DNA of 64,000 bases from UBA7236 sp964463165 (GTDB taxonomy: Bacteria > Bacteroidota > Bacteroidia > Chitinophagales > BACL12). The position numbers and the translations under genes are program-made. The stretch is from positions 113,344 through 177,343 of the forward strand of contig CAYXBK010000009.1 in assembly GCA_964463165.1 (NCBI GenBank), given 5' to 3'. Below are positions 26,977-36,083 of this stretch, piece after piece; positions within the stretch are counted from its first letter, which is position 1; each line of letters begins with the position of its first letter. The notes below the pieces were generated by a model. That model saw nothing but the letters and a program-made list of their open reading frames with translations. It was not told the origin of the DNA and searched no databases.

Positions 26977-27495
26977 TTATGCAAATTCAATATCAGGTGG
27001 TGGTGAGGGAACAAAACTGAAATTCAAATGATCGGCAATACATGTAATTGCCGGGTATATATTTTTATTTTGTTCAGAATTGAAATTTATTTTTTCAGTA
27101 ATAAAGAAATGAAAAGCATAGAAAGGAATTGTGCGCTGATCTGATTTTTTACTGCTGTGTGCTGCCGCAAAATTTTTCAGAATGAATTCTTCGTGCTTAT
27201 CCTGCTTTGCAAACAAATACACAGTGTTCCCTTTTGTTTCTGTTTTGTAAATATCAAAGCGCTTGTTCTGATAAGTGATCTCAAAAATAGAAGAGGAAAT
27301 TTTTTCTTTAGGCAATGCATGAAACGCATCAATGCTCATCGAAATACTTTCAAGTGTATTTGCTTCCTGCAATATTTCAGATTCAAATTTGCGGGCATTT
27401 GTTCTTGCAAGTTGCATTGAAAACAAATAACTGATCCCGCTTCCTGAAACAATAAGCAGCACTAAAAACGCAATTGAAATAATTCTTCTTTGCAT
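26977..27495 (-). CDS. Membrane-anchored protein of unknown function upstream of the TonB receptor
   Basis: 172 residues. One N-terminal TM or uncleaved signal segment (about 5-27, ISIAFLVLLIVSGSGISYLF), then a mixed soluble domain (SSIFEITYQNKRFDIYKTE, KGNTVYLFAKQDKHEEFIL) and a C-terminal tail with PSPPPDIEFA. It starts the minus-strand operon that continues with the TonB receptor 38 bp downstream. I recognise no family; conserved position next to the receptor would make it an accessory factor for the same ligand. Confidence 0.72.
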   Translation of the reverse strand: MQRRIISIAFLVLLIVSGSGISYLFSMQLARTNARKFESEILQEANTLESISMSIDAFHALPKEKISSSIFEITYQNKRFDIYKTETKGNTVYLFAKQDKHEEFILKNFAAAHSSKKSDQRTIPFYAFHFFITEKINFNSEQNKNIYPAITCIADHLNFSFVPSPPPDIEFA

Positions 27496-27602
27496 GCCTG
27501 CCGTAAAATTACGTCAATTGGCTTTTATCGCGGCTGCGCTTTGTAAGATTGGTGTAAAATACCCGTACCAGCCGCTCCAACTGCTAGATAGCTATCCTCC
27601 AA

Positions 27603-27665
27603 CTGCCAGCTGAGACTGCCAACTGCGACTGCCCACTGCGACTGTTTACTGCCCGCTGCCCACCG
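27603..27665. repeat. Degenerate tandem array, unit about 13 bp, at the kbl 3' end
   Basis: CTG recurs at 27603, 27610, 27616, 27623, 27629, 27636, 27642, 27649 and 27656, giving alternating 7- and 6-bp steps and a period of about 13: CTGCCAGCTGAGA, CTGCCAACTGCGA, CTGCCCACTGCGA, CTGTTTACTGCCCG. The kbl stop codon at 27646 lies inside the array, so the last residues of Kbl (KAVGSGQ) are encoded by it. Confidence 0.8.
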
Positions 27666-28851
27666 CCTTAATCACTCCCAATTCCTTACCCACTTTTGTA
27701 AATGCCTCAATTGCTTTATCCAGGTGGTGCATATCATGCGCTGCAGATATTTGCACCCGAATTCTTGCCTGTCCTTTCGGCACAACTGGAAAATAAAATC
27801 CGATCACATAAATTCCTTCTTCAAGTAATTTGGCCGCCATATTCTGGCTTAAAACTGCATCATACAACATAATGGGAACAATAGGGTGTTCGCCGGGCTT
27901 GATATCAAATCCTGCCTCTGTCATTTTTGTGCGGAAATATTTTGTGTTTGTTTCCAGTTTATCCCGCAATTCAGTTGTTTCACTCAGCAGATCCAAAACA
28001 GCGATACTTGCTCCGGTGATCGATGGTGCCAATGTATTTGAAAATAAATAAGGTCTTGAACGCTGGCGTAAAATTTCAATTATTTCTTTTCTGCCTGAAG
28101 TAAATCCTCCGCTTGCACCTCCAAGCGCTTTTCCCAATGTGCCGGTGATAATATCAATTTTTCCCATCACGCCGCGATATTCATGCGTGCCTCTTCCTGT
28201 TTTTCCCAAAAATCCGCTTGCATGACATTCATCGATCATGATCATTGCATTATATTTTTCTGCAAGCACAACAATTTCATCGAGGCGTGCAATTGTTCCG
28301 TCCATACTGAATGCACCATCCGTCACAATAATTCTGCTGCGTTGTGCCTGTGAAGTTTTTAATTGTTCCTCAAGATCCTGCATATCATTGTGCGCATATC
28401 TGTAACGAACAGATTTTGTTAAACGCACACCGTCAATAATACTCGCATGATTTAAAGCATCGGAAATAATTGCATCTTCTTCTCCAAACAAAGGTTCAAA
28501 TACACCGCCGTTTGCATCAAATGCCGCTGCATATAAAATTGTATCTTCTGTTCCTAAAAATTCGGAAATCTTTTTTTCCAGTTGTTTATGCATATCCTGT
28601 GTGCCGCAAATAAACCGAACTGAACTCATGCCGTATCCATGACTGTCGATCGCTTTTTTTGCCGCCTCAATTACTTTCGGATGTGAACTCAGTCCGAGAT
28701 AATTATTTGCACAAAAATTAATTACTTTTTTTCCGCCTTCAATTGTGATATCTGCCCCCTGCGGAGACGTGATCACCCGTTCATTTTTATAAAGACCTGA
28801 ATCCCTGATTTCCTGAATTTCTTTTTGTATGCGATCCTGAATGGTATACAT
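27646..28851 (-). CDS. kbl: Glycine C-acetyltransferase (2-amino-3-ketobutyrate CoA ligase)
   Basis: 401 residues, fold type I PLP enzyme of the alpha-oxoamine synthase family. Sequence blocks are nearly those of E. coli Kbl: VINFCANNYLGLSSHP, SVRFICGTQDMHKQLE, IISDALNHASIIDGVRL, and the PLP Lys at K241 in IITGTLGKALGGASGGF, followed by RQRSRPYLFSN. It converts 2-amino-3-ketobutyrate and CoA to glycine and acetyl-CoA, the second step of threonine degradation. No threonine dehydrogenase (tdh) lies next to it. The last residues (KAVGSGQ) are encoded by the tandem array at 27603-27665. Confidence 0.94.
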   Translation of the reverse strand: MYTIQDRIQKEIQEIRDSGLYKNERVITSPQGADITIEGGKKVINFCANNYLGLSSHPKVIEAAKKAIDSHGYGMSSVRFICGTQDMHKQLEKKISEFLGTEDTILYAAAFDANGGVFEPLFGEEDAIISDALNHASIIDGVRLTKSVRYRYAHNDMQDLEEQLKTSQAQRSRIIVTDGAFSMDGTIARLDEIVVLAEKYNAMIMIDECHASGFLGKTGRGTHEYRGVMGKIDIITGTLGKALGGASGGFTSGRKEIIEILRQRSRPYLFSNTLAPSITGASIAVLDLLSETTELRDKLETNTKYFRTKMTEAGFDIKPGEHPIVPIMLYDAVLSQNMAAKLLEEGIYVIGFYFPVVPKGQARIRVQISAAHDMHHLDKAIEAFTKVGKELGVIKAVGSGQ

Positions 28852-28957
28852 AGTTTAATTTTTACGTGAAATTATAATGCAACGCAGAGAATCGCAACTT
28901 CATCAACCAAATGATTTGTATTTTTATTTACAATTTGAATTCACAATCATTACATGC

Positions 28958-31900
28958 ATGAAAAAACGAATACACTATATTTTATTTCTCTCCTTCATTT
29001 CTCAAATCGCCTTGGCCCAGGTTTCAATAAGTGGTATTGTAAATTCCTATACTTCGGTACTTTCAATTGATGATTGCACAAACAGTTTAGTAGTGAGTTC
29101 GGCGGCAGGATTTTCTGCAGGCGATCGTGTGTTGATCATCCAGATGAAAGGGGCGGATGTGAATCTGACGAACACGGCAAGTTTCGGAAATATCACCTCT
29201 TATAATGAGGCAGGTAATTATGAATTCGGAACAATTGCTTCTGTTGCAGGAACGAGTATTATTCTTGAAAATGAAATCGAACGCAATTACAATACATCTG
29301 CTTTTGTGCAGCTGATCAGAGTTGCGAATTATAATGATGCGGATGTGGATGGTGTGCTTACTGCTGCGAGCTGGAATGGAACAACAGGGGGCGTTTTGGT
29401 GATAGAGGCAGATGTGCTTACGCTGAATGCAGATATCGATGTATCCGGAAAGGGCTTCAGAGGTGGTAATGGTGGAAATTTTCCTGAAAGCTGTCCTTTC
29501 GGAACCGGAAGCTCTGTATATTTTTCTGATACCCTTTCGGGAAAGGGTGGAGAAAAGGGAGAGGGAATTGTAATACTTTCTTCGGGATATCTCGCTTGCA
29601 GAGGCAAAGCAGTGAACGGCGGCGGCGGCGGAAATGATCATAATGCAGGAGCGGGCGGCGGTGGTAACGGCGCAAACGGAGGTGTTGCAGGTGAGAATGA
29701 TGAACCGATGTTTTCATGCCCCGGAAGTCCGGGCCTTGGAGGTATAGCCCTAGATCAAACCATGGCTACGGATAAAATATTTTTGGGCGGCGGCGGCGGT
29801 GCCGGCCACGGAAATAATACGAATGGAACCGATGGCGGAAATGGTGGCGGGATAATCATTATCAGAGCGAATCAGATCATCGGCAATACGCATTCGATAA
29901 TTTCAAACGGTGCAACAGTAACTGATCTGGCCTGGGGAGATGGTGCAGGAGGCGGTGGTGCCGGTGGCTCGATATTGATTATTTCACCTGCTGTATCTGC
30001 GGTTTCACTTCTGGCAAAAGGTGGTAAAGGCGGGGATACCGGAGCCGATCAATGCACCGGTCCGGGTGGCGGCGGATCCGGCGGTGTAATTAAGCATAGT
30101 GGAGCTGCAATATGGCCCGGTGTAACAACGGATTTAACGGGTGGTTTGTATGGAACAAATACAACCGTAACGAGTCCCTGTTACGGTGAAAATAACGGCG
30201 CATCTTCCGGAGCAAACGGGACAATAATTTCTTCACTTCTTTTAGCTGAAAGTGCACTTACTTTCAATGGCAATTTTGCTTTTGCTGGAAATGATACAAC
30301 AATTTGCAACGGTGCAAGCCTGAATTTAAATGCATCAGGAGGTTCAACCTATACATGGTCGCCGGCAATTTATTTAGATAATCCGTTTATTTCAAATCCG
30401 GAATGTTCGCCGCTTACCACCACAACATATGTTCTTGAAGTATCAAACGCATCGGGTTGTACGGATTATGATACGATTACAATTGCAGTTGCTGCACCTG
30501 TAATTGCAGATGCAGGAGATGATATTACAATTTGCAGCGGTGAGTCAACAATATTAAATGCATCCGGTGGTATTAATTATTTATGGAGCCCCGGATTATA
30601 TCTTGATAATATTGCAATTGCGAACCCGGAATGCACAGCTCCTTCTGATATTACTTATTATGTTACCGTTACTGATGCAAACGGATGTTCCGGAATGGAT
30701 TCTGTTTTTGTTGATGTAAGCTCATCTGATTTTTTATATACGATCGGAGATATTTCAACATGCGGTGATGCAGTTGTTTTATTTGCAGGCGGGGGTGCTG
30801 CATATGTGTGGAGCCCTTCAACCTATCTCGATGACGCAACATCTGCAACACCTTTATGCACACCTTTAACCGATATTACTTATTATGTTTCTTCCATCAG
30901 CGTGGATGGTTGTGAAGATATGGATACAGTTAATGTATTTATTGCACCGGGCGATTTTTTGACTGCAAGCGAAGATATTACGATTTGCGGTGGAGGAAGT
31001 ACGGATTTATTTGCAAGCGGAGGAGAAGAATATGTATGGTCGCCGGCAACGTATCTTGATGATCCTTTTTCTCCTGACCCGGTTTGCACTCCGCTCGAAA
31101 ATATTACTTATTATGTTACTTCAATAAATGCAGATGGTTGTGAAGATATTGATACGGTAAATGTTTTTGTTTCCGCTGCTGATTTTGCAAGTACGGTGGA
31201 AGATGTAAATGTTTGTCATGATGCATCCGTAGAATTAAATTCTGCAGGTGGAATAAATTACACATGGAGTCCTGATATATTTTTGGATGATGCAACTTCT
31301 GCAAATCCAATTTGTACACCTCCGACAAATATGACTTATTATGTTACGGTTGAAAATGCAGAAGGATGTTTTGATATTGATACGGTATTTGTGAATGTAT
31401 TACCGGAAGTAATTGCAGTTGCGGGACCTGATACTGTTTTATGTGTCGGCGATCCTTTAAAATTACATGCCGAAGGTGGTGTTTCTTATTTATGGACACC
31501 CGCCACGTATCTTGAAAATGATACAATTGCAAATCCGAATTGTTTTCCCGAAGCAACAATTACATATATTGTGTATGTGACAGATGCAAACGGATGTACT
31601 TCAACAGATACAGTTGATATTGAAATTAATCCGTTGACGGCGATCAGTAATAGCGGAGATGTAACGATTTGCAGAGGAGATTCAACCACATTATTTGCAG
31701 AAGGCGGTGTTAATTATATCTGGACACCGGAACCGGTTGTTCCATGTGATCCGCCATGTGCCGAAATAATTGTTGCCCCAACTTCAACAACAGAATATAT
31801 TGTGCAGGGGTTTGATGCAAACGGTTGTTATGATATTGATACAATTACGGTAACGGTGGATATTTGCCAGGGGGTTGAAAATAATCTTTTGCAATTAATT

Positions 31901-32131
31901 CAGATTTATCCGAACCCCGCAAAAGATATTATTTATATTTCTGCACCGGCCGGTTTAAAATTAAATCATATTGAAGTGCTGAATTTATTAGGCGAAAAAA
32001 TAAATGCAACTATAATTGAACATAATAATCTGATGGAAGTGCAATTACCTGAATTGCCCTCACAGCAAATCATTATCCGTTTATCGGGTGATGAAGGAAC
32101 GATAAGCAAAATGATTTATATTTATAATTAA
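28958..32131 (+). CDS. Large secreted Gly-rich and Ig-like-repeat adhesin with T9SS type A sorting domain
   Basis: 1057 residues from ATG at 28958, giving a good signal peptide (MKKRIHYILFLSFISQIALAQ); an earlier in-frame start has no signal. The first about 400 residues hold a Gly-rich region with runs such as GGGGNDHNAGAGGGGNGA and GGGGGAGHG, like cohesive surface proteins. Seven tandem repeats of about 75 residues follow, core TICxGxSxxLxAxGGxxYxWSPAxYLDxxxxANPxCxP and TYYVTVxxxxGCxDxDTV. The end is a T9SS type A domain (IYPNPAKDIIYISA to GTISKMIYIYN). It is probably an adhesive or structural surface protein. It is 6 bp from the next lipoprotein gene. Confidence 0.9.
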   Translation: MKKRIHYILFLSFISQIALAQVSISGIVNSYTSVLSIDDCTNSLVVSSAAGFSAGDRVLIIQMKGADVNLTNTASFGNITSYNEAGNYEFGTIASVAGTSIILENEIERNYNTSAFVQLIRVANYNDADVDGVLTAASWNGTTGGVLVIEADVLTLNADIDVSGKGFRGGNGGNFPESCPFGTGSSVYFSDTLSGKGGEKGEGIVILSSGYLACRGKAVNGGGGGNDHNAGAGGGGNGANGGVAGENDEPMFSCPGSPGLGGIALDQTMATDKIFLGGGGGAGHGNNTNGTDGGNGGGIIIIRANQIIGNTHSIISNGATVTDLAWGDGAGGGGAGGSILIISPAVSAVSLLAKGGKGGDTGADQCTGPGGGGSGGVIKHSGAAIWPGVTTDLTGGLYGTNTTVTSPCYGENNGASSGANGTIISSLLLAESALTFNGNFAFAGNDTTICNGASLNLNASGGSTYTWSPAIYLDNPFISNPECSPLTTTTYVLEVSNASGCTDYDTITIAVAAPVIADAGDDITICSGESTILNASGGINYLWSPGLYLDNIAIANPECTAPSDITYYVTVTDANGCSGMDSVFVDVSSSDFLYTIGDISTCGDAVVLFAGGGAAYVWSPSTYLDDATSATPLCTPLTDITYYVSSISVDGCEDMDTVNVFIAPGDFLTASEDITICGGGSTDLFASGGEEYVWSPATYLDDPFSPDPVCTPLENITYYVTSINADGCEDIDTVNVFVSAADFASTVEDVNVCHDASVELNSAGGINYTWSPDIFLDDATSANPICTPPTNMTYYVTVENAEGCFDIDTVFVNVLPEVIAVAGPDTVLCVGDPLKLHAEGGVSYLWTPATYLENDTIANPNCFPEATITYIVYVTDANGCTSTDTVDIEINPLTAISNSGDVTICRGDSTTLFAEGGVNYIWTPEPVVPCDPPCAEIIVAPTSTTEYIVQGFDANGCYDIDTITVTVDICQGVENNLLQLIQIYPNPAKDIIYISAPAGLKLNHIEVLNLLGEKINATIIEHNNLMEVQLPELPSQQIIIRLSGDEGTISKMIYIYN

Positions 32132-32136
32132 GTAGT

Positions 32137-32541
32137 ATGAAGAAAATGAAAAATATTTTATTGACCGGAATTGTATTTCTTTTTAATGCCTGCAGTCAGG
32201 ATAAAAAAGAAGAGCAAATGACATCTGATTTAAGCCGCGAATGGAAAGTGGTGAAATATGAATTAAATGGTTTTGATGAAACGGCAACTTTTGATGCACT
32301 GTATCCGAATTACTGGATCGATTTCAGAGCGGAAGGCACTTATACTGAATATTATCTGGTGTATGGTATTACCGTACCTGTTAATGGAAATTGGGAATTT
32401 CAGAATGATCTGGAAGATGCACAATTGGTTGATCCGAACAGAACAAGATTATATCATATCGTTGAATTAAGCGAAAATAAACTTACAGTAGAAGATACAT
32501 ATACCGCAGATGATGATGTGTTTTATCTGGAACCGAAATGA
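32137..32541 (+). CDS. Lipocalin-like lipoprotein
   Basis: 134 residues with a signal peptide and lipobox (LFNAC). The mature domain reads like small lipocalin-type lipoproteins: LSREWKVVKYELNG, YWIDFRAEGTYTEYYL, NGNWEFQNDLEDAQLV and YHIVELSENKLTVEDT. The WKV...NGxWxF pattern is typical of lipocalin-like DUF families in Bacteroidota. Ligand unknown. It starts 6 bp after the adhesin, so the two are probably cotranscribed. A heptamer array follows 10 bp after its stop. Confidence 0.78.
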   Translation: MKKMKNILLTGIVFLFNACSQDKKEEQMTSDLSREWKVVKYELNGFDETATFDALYPNYWIDFRAEGTYTEYYLVYGITVPVNGNWEFQNDLEDAQLVDPNRTRLYHIVELSENKLTVEDTYTADDDVFYLEPK

Positions 32542-32550
32542 GTGGTGAGT

Positions 32551-32613
32551 AGTATCTAGTAGCTAGTATCTAGTAGCTAGTAGCTAGAGGCTAGTAGCTA
32601 GCGGCTAGCAGCC
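32551..32613. repeat. Heptamer tandem array after the lipocalin-like gene
   Basis: Nine units in exact 7-bp register: AGTATCT, AGTAGCT, AGTATCT, AGTAGCT, AGTAGCT, AGAGGCT, AGTAGCT, AGCGGCT, AGCAGCC. It lies between two convergent stop codons (32541 and 32623) and takes up most of the 81-bp gap. Confidence 0.88.
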
Positions 32614-32622
32614 GATCACTCC

Positions 32623-34215
32623 TTATTTCACCAATTTTATTTTCATTCCTGATTTCAGCGTTTCGTTTTTGGATAATCCATTCAATGAGCGAATTCCATC
32701 AACTGTATTTTCAGGATATTTCTGAGAGATTTCCCAAAGCGTATCTCCGGGTTTTACGGTATAATAAATAATTTCGTCGGTCTGTACTTTTTCTTTTGCT
32801 GCACCACTGATCAATTGAATATCGGTTAATTTTTGTTTCTCACTCAACGTCATTTTATTGATCTGCGCATATTCATCTTTATGACCTGCCGGCACATATA
32901 ATTTTAATTTTTGTCCGGGAATAATTTTAGTTGATGAAAAACTATTCCATTTTTTAATATCCGTAACGGTGCAATCAAACCAATCGGAAATATATCCGAG
33001 GTTATCGCCTTTTTTCACAGTATAGGTAACAAGTGTTGGTGCGGTCGGGTCGATAATTGTTTCAGATGAAGTTGTTGATGTTTCAGTTTTCTCTGTATTT
33101 GTATTTATTGTTTTTGTAAGTGCAACAAGGTTGGCTGCATCTTTTTTCTCAAGCGATGCAAATAATGAATCTTCATTCGCAAAATATAACGCTACTGCTT
33201 TCATTGGTAAATGCAGCGGATAAGGATAAGGGGATCCTGGAATTGTTTTTGTTTTCAGCGCAGGGTTGTGAAAAGCAATTTCTTCAGGTGTTAATCCCAC
33301 AAATGGTGCGAGCTGATGAATGGTCATTTTTTTCGTGATCATCAATGTGTCGATCATGCTGAAATTATATCCGAATTCTGCAGGACGGATATTGTGTTCT
33401 TTATTGTATTCAAAAACATAAGTTGCAGCAATAAAAGCAGGAACATATCCGCGGGTTTCTTTCGGTAAATATTCTTCAATATCCCAGAACGTTTTATTCT
33501 CCCCGCCTGCACGGCGCAAAGCTTTATTTACATTGCCCGGTCCGCAGTTATATGCCGCTATCGCGAGCAACCAGTTATCATAAATATCATGCAGATCCTG
33601 AAGATACTGGCAGGCAGCTTTTGTTGCCATATGCGGATCGCGGCGCTCATCAACATAGGAATCGATCTTCAATCCCATTAATTTACCGGTGCCGAGCATA
33701 AACTGCCATAAACCGGAGGCACCTGCTTTTGAAACCGCATTTGTATTTAAAGCCGATTCAATGATCGGAAGATATTTCAATTCGATCGGCATATTGTTCT
33801 TGTCCAGTTCTTCTTCAAACATAGGGAAATACACCTGGCTGAGGCCGAGCATATTCGAAACCTGTCCGCGGCGTCTCAAAGTATAGAGGTCAATAAATGC
33901 CTGGACATCTTCATTGTAAGTATATTCGATAGGAGAGCTTATTTTGGAAATGCGCTCAGCATACACCGCAGGTGTAAATCTTGGGGTATCCGTCACCGCA
34001 TAACCATAGAGATTGTATTCATTTTCATTAAAACTCCATGCAGGGTTGGAAGAAAAGTATGATTCAAACATACTGTCCAATGCATTTACAGTTTCATTCG
34101 CCGCCATCAATTTTAATTGATTTTCCGACGTTCCTGCATTAGGTGAATTAGAGACTTGTGCTTTCGCTGTTCCCCCCAGCAAAAGGCATAATACGGTAAT
34201 TCTGAGAAGCTGCAT
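32623..34215 (-). CDS. Lytic transglycosylase with two LysM domains (MltD-like)
   Basis: 530 residues with a signal peptide (MQLLRITVLCLLLGGTAKAQ). The transglycosylase (SLT/GEWL) domain spans about 120-300: PIIESALNTNAVSKAGASG with catalytic Glu E153, GLWQFMLGTGKLMGL, and LLAIAAYNCGPGNVNKAL. Two LysM domains are at about 396-441 (YTVKKGDNLGYISDW) and 484-530 (YTVKPGDTLWEISQKYP). It cleaves the glycan strand of peptidoglycan to 1,6-anhydro products and anchors itself by LysM. The MltD-type order (signal, SLT, LysM x2) is the same as in E. coli MltD, which is a lipoprotein; I see no lipobox here. Confidence 0.92.
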   Translation of the reverse strand: MQLLRITVLCLLLGGTAKAQVSNSPNAGTSENQLKLMAANETVNALDSMFESYFSSNPAWSFNENEYNLYGYAVTDTPRFTPAVYAERISKISSPIEYTYNEDVQAFIDLYTLRRRGQVSNMLGLSQVYFPMFEEELDKNNMPIELKYLPIIESALNTNAVSKAGASGLWQFMLGTGKLMGLKIDSYVDERRDPHMATKAACQYLQDLHDIYDNWLLAIAAYNCGPGNVNKALRRAGGENKTFWDIEEYLPKETRGYVPAFIAATYVFEYNKEHNIRPAEFGYNFSMIDTLMITKKMTIHQLAPFVGLTPEEIAFHNPALKTKTIPGSPYPYPLHLPMKAVALYFANEDSLFASLEKKDAANLVALTKTINTNTEKTETSTTSSETIIDPTAPTLVTYTVKKGDNLGYISDWFDCTVTDIKKWNSFSSTKIIPGQKLKLYVPAGHKDEYAQINKMTLSEKQKLTDIQLISGAAKEKVQTDEIIYYTVKPGDTLWEISQKYPENTVDGIRSLNGLSKNETLKSGMKIKLVK

Positions 34216-34316
34216 TCGTTACTAAAAATTTAATTGGCTGTGAAATTTGATTAAAACTATAAAATTAGCCTTTTATTGTGTGGGTTCACATTTAAATCCT
34301 TTTCCACATAAGGATT

Positions 34317-35747
34317 TTAGTAATTCTTTAACAGGTAGTCGGTCACAGATAAGAGTAAGTCTTCTTTGAAGCTATCAGCCATTAGTTGTGCACCAAAAGG
34401 CATCCCATTGCTATGTCTAAATAAAGGTACATTGATCGCGGGCAATCCGGTAATATTTGCCTGAACGGTGAAGATATCAGCCAGATACATCTCAATCGGA
34501 TCTTTTGTTTTCTCTCCCAGCTTAAAAGCCGTTGTCGGAGTTGTAGGTAATAAGATCAGGTCAAATTGTTCAAGTGCTTTCTTTGTATCGTCACGTATTA
34601 TTCTGCGTACCTTCTGTGCTCTTGTATAATACGCATCATAATATCCTGAACTCAGAACAAACGTGCCGAGCATAATTCTTCTCTGCACTTCTTTTCCAAA
34701 ACCAATGGAGCGGGATCTTTTAATCACGGTTTCACTTTCAGTAGCCTCCATATCGCGGAAGCCGTAATGAATGCCTGAAAAGCGAGAAAGATTGGATGAC
34801 GCTTCAGCTGTTGTGAGCACATAATATGTCGGAACGAGATAATCCAGATATGTGAGGTCACAGGATTCAACCGAATGTCCTTCTTTTTTGAGCCAATCGA
34901 TCAATTTCTGAATTGATTCACTTATTTCGGGATCAATTTTCGGGTTATTGAGTGTTTGCGGATAATAACCTATTTTGAGTTTGCGGTCGAGCCTGAGATG
35001 TTCGGAATATTTATGCGGCTTGTGTCCGGCACTAGTGCTGTCGTGTTCATCAAAGCCGGCCATCACTTCCATCATCAAGGCCATATCCTCTGCATTGTTT
35101 GTAATGGGACCGATCTGATCGAAAGAAGATGCAAATGCGATCAGGCCGTATCTCGACAAACGGCCATATGTTGGCTTCAGGCCGATATTCCCGCAAAAGG
35201 ATGCCGGCTGGCGAATTGATCCGCCTGTTTCCGATCCGAGTGAAACCATGCATAATCCGGCCTGCACCGCAACCGTTGAACCGCCTGAGCTTCCTCCCGA
35301 CACTTTGGAATTGTCGAAGTCGTTGAGAACGGGCCCGAATGCTGAATTTTCATTGCTCGATCCCATTGCGAATTCGTCGCAATTGCAGCGGCCGATAATT
35401 ATTGCATCTTCCTGCAACAACCGGTCAATCACGGTTGCATTGTATAATGAATGGAAATCGTCTAAAACTTTTGAGGAGGCAGTAACCTTCCTGCCCTTCA
35501 TACAGATCACATCTTTCACACCAACAACAAGCCCGAAGAGCTTGCCCGGTTCTGTGCCTGATTTAATTTTTTTGTCTATTTCATTTGCTTTCTGAAGGGC
35601 ATCTTCAGTGAAGACTTCGAGAAACGCATTGAGATGTTTCTTTTCTTCGATCGTATGGAGATAATGCCGAATGATTCCTTCGCAGGTGATCGATCCCGCA
35701 CGCAGATCGCCCTGCGTCTTTCTTAAATTCTCATAGATAAATGGCAT
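34317..35747 (-). CDS. gatA: Aspartyl/glutamyl-tRNA amidotransferase subunit A
   Basis: 476 residues, amidase-signature family. The catalytic triad is in place: K78 (FGLVVGVKDVI), cis-Ser S153 (SGGSSGGST) and nucleophile S177 (GSETGGSIRQPASF). It releases ammonia from glutamine to amidate mischarged Glu-tRNA(Gln) or Asp-tRNA(Asn), as part of GatCAB. GatB and GatC are not adjacent. The gene follows tatA by 14 bp on the same strand. KPTYGRLSRYGLIAFASSFD and PAINVPLF near the C-terminus match the GatA rather than general amidase group. Confidence 0.95.
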   Translation of the reverse strand: MPFIYENLRKTQGDLRAGSITCEGIIRHYLHTIEEKKHLNAFLEVFTEDALQKANEIDKKIKSGTEPGKLFGLVVGVKDVICMKGRKVTASSKVLDDFHSLYNATVIDRLLQEDAIIIGRCNCDEFAMGSSNENSAFGPVLNDFDNSKVSGGSSGGSTVAVQAGLCMVSLGSETGGSIRQPASFCGNIGLKPTYGRLSRYGLIAFASSFDQIGPITNNAEDMALMMEVMAGFDEHDSTSAGHKPHKYSEHLRLDRKLKIGYYPQTLNNPKIDPEISESIQKLIDWLKKEGHSVESCDLTYLDYLVPTYYVLTTAEASSNLSRFSGIHYGFRDMEATESETVIKRSRSIGFGKEVQRRIMLGTFVLSSGYYDAYYTRAQKVRRIIRDDTKKALEQFDLILLPTTPTTAFKLGEKTKDPIEMYLADIFTVQANITGLPAINVPLFRHSNGMPFGAQLMADSFKEDLLLSVTDYLLKNY

Positions 35748-35761
35748 GGAAGGCGGGAGAA

Positions 35762-35974
35762 TTACTTTTCTTCAGTCTTCTTTGTTTCGTCGTTCATTCC
35801 TTCACGGATCTCACGACTCACATTGTTTTTAGCATCGTTAAACTCCCGGATACCCTTTCCGATACCACGCATCAGTTCCGGGATCTTTTTACCCCCGAAC
35901 AAAAGTAAAATTGCTAATATGATGATCACCCATTCCATTCCGCTTGGCATGCTAAGCAAAAGCACTGTATTCAT
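35762..35974 (-). CDS. tatA: Sec-independent protein translocase subunit TatA
   Basis: 70 residues. One TM segment (MEWVIIILAILLLFGG) followed by the hinge GGKKIPELMRGIGKGIREFNDAK and an acidic/basic amphipathic tail, the standard TatA/TatE layout. TatA oligomers form the pore for folded proteins with twin-arginine signals. The ATG at 35974 is used; MPSGMEW (Met9 and Met13) offers alternative starts. tatC is not in the window. It is cotranscribed with gatA, 14 bp downstream. Confidence 0.93.
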   Translation of the reverse strand: MNTVLLLSMPSGMEWVIIILAILLLFGGKKIPELMRGIGKGIREFNDAKNNVSREIREGMNDETKKTEEK

Positions 35975-35996
35975 TGTTTAAAGTTTGATTGGAATA

Positions 35997-36029
35997 CAAA
36001 TGTAAGGGTTTTTTAAGTGTGAGACACTT
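35997..36029. promoter_or_regulatory. tatA -7 box and a small palindrome in the divergent region
   Basis: On the minus strand TACATTTG at 36004-35997 fits the -7 consensus, 23 bp before the tatA ATG; I see no proper -33. An inverted repeat AAGTGT (36015-36020) and ACACTT (36024-36029) with a 3-nt centre lies just upstream and could be an operator shared with the divergent gene. Confidence 0.45.
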
Positions 36030-36083
36030 TATCATTTGAATTATTAAAGGAAATAATAGGGTATAACTTTACGTTTTTAAAAT

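Noticed and set aside
29087..29717. Minus-strand frames rich in His/Arg/Ser or Pro opposite the Gly-rich adhesin region
   Set aside because: They arise from GGC/GGT runs read on the other strand and lack a start context.
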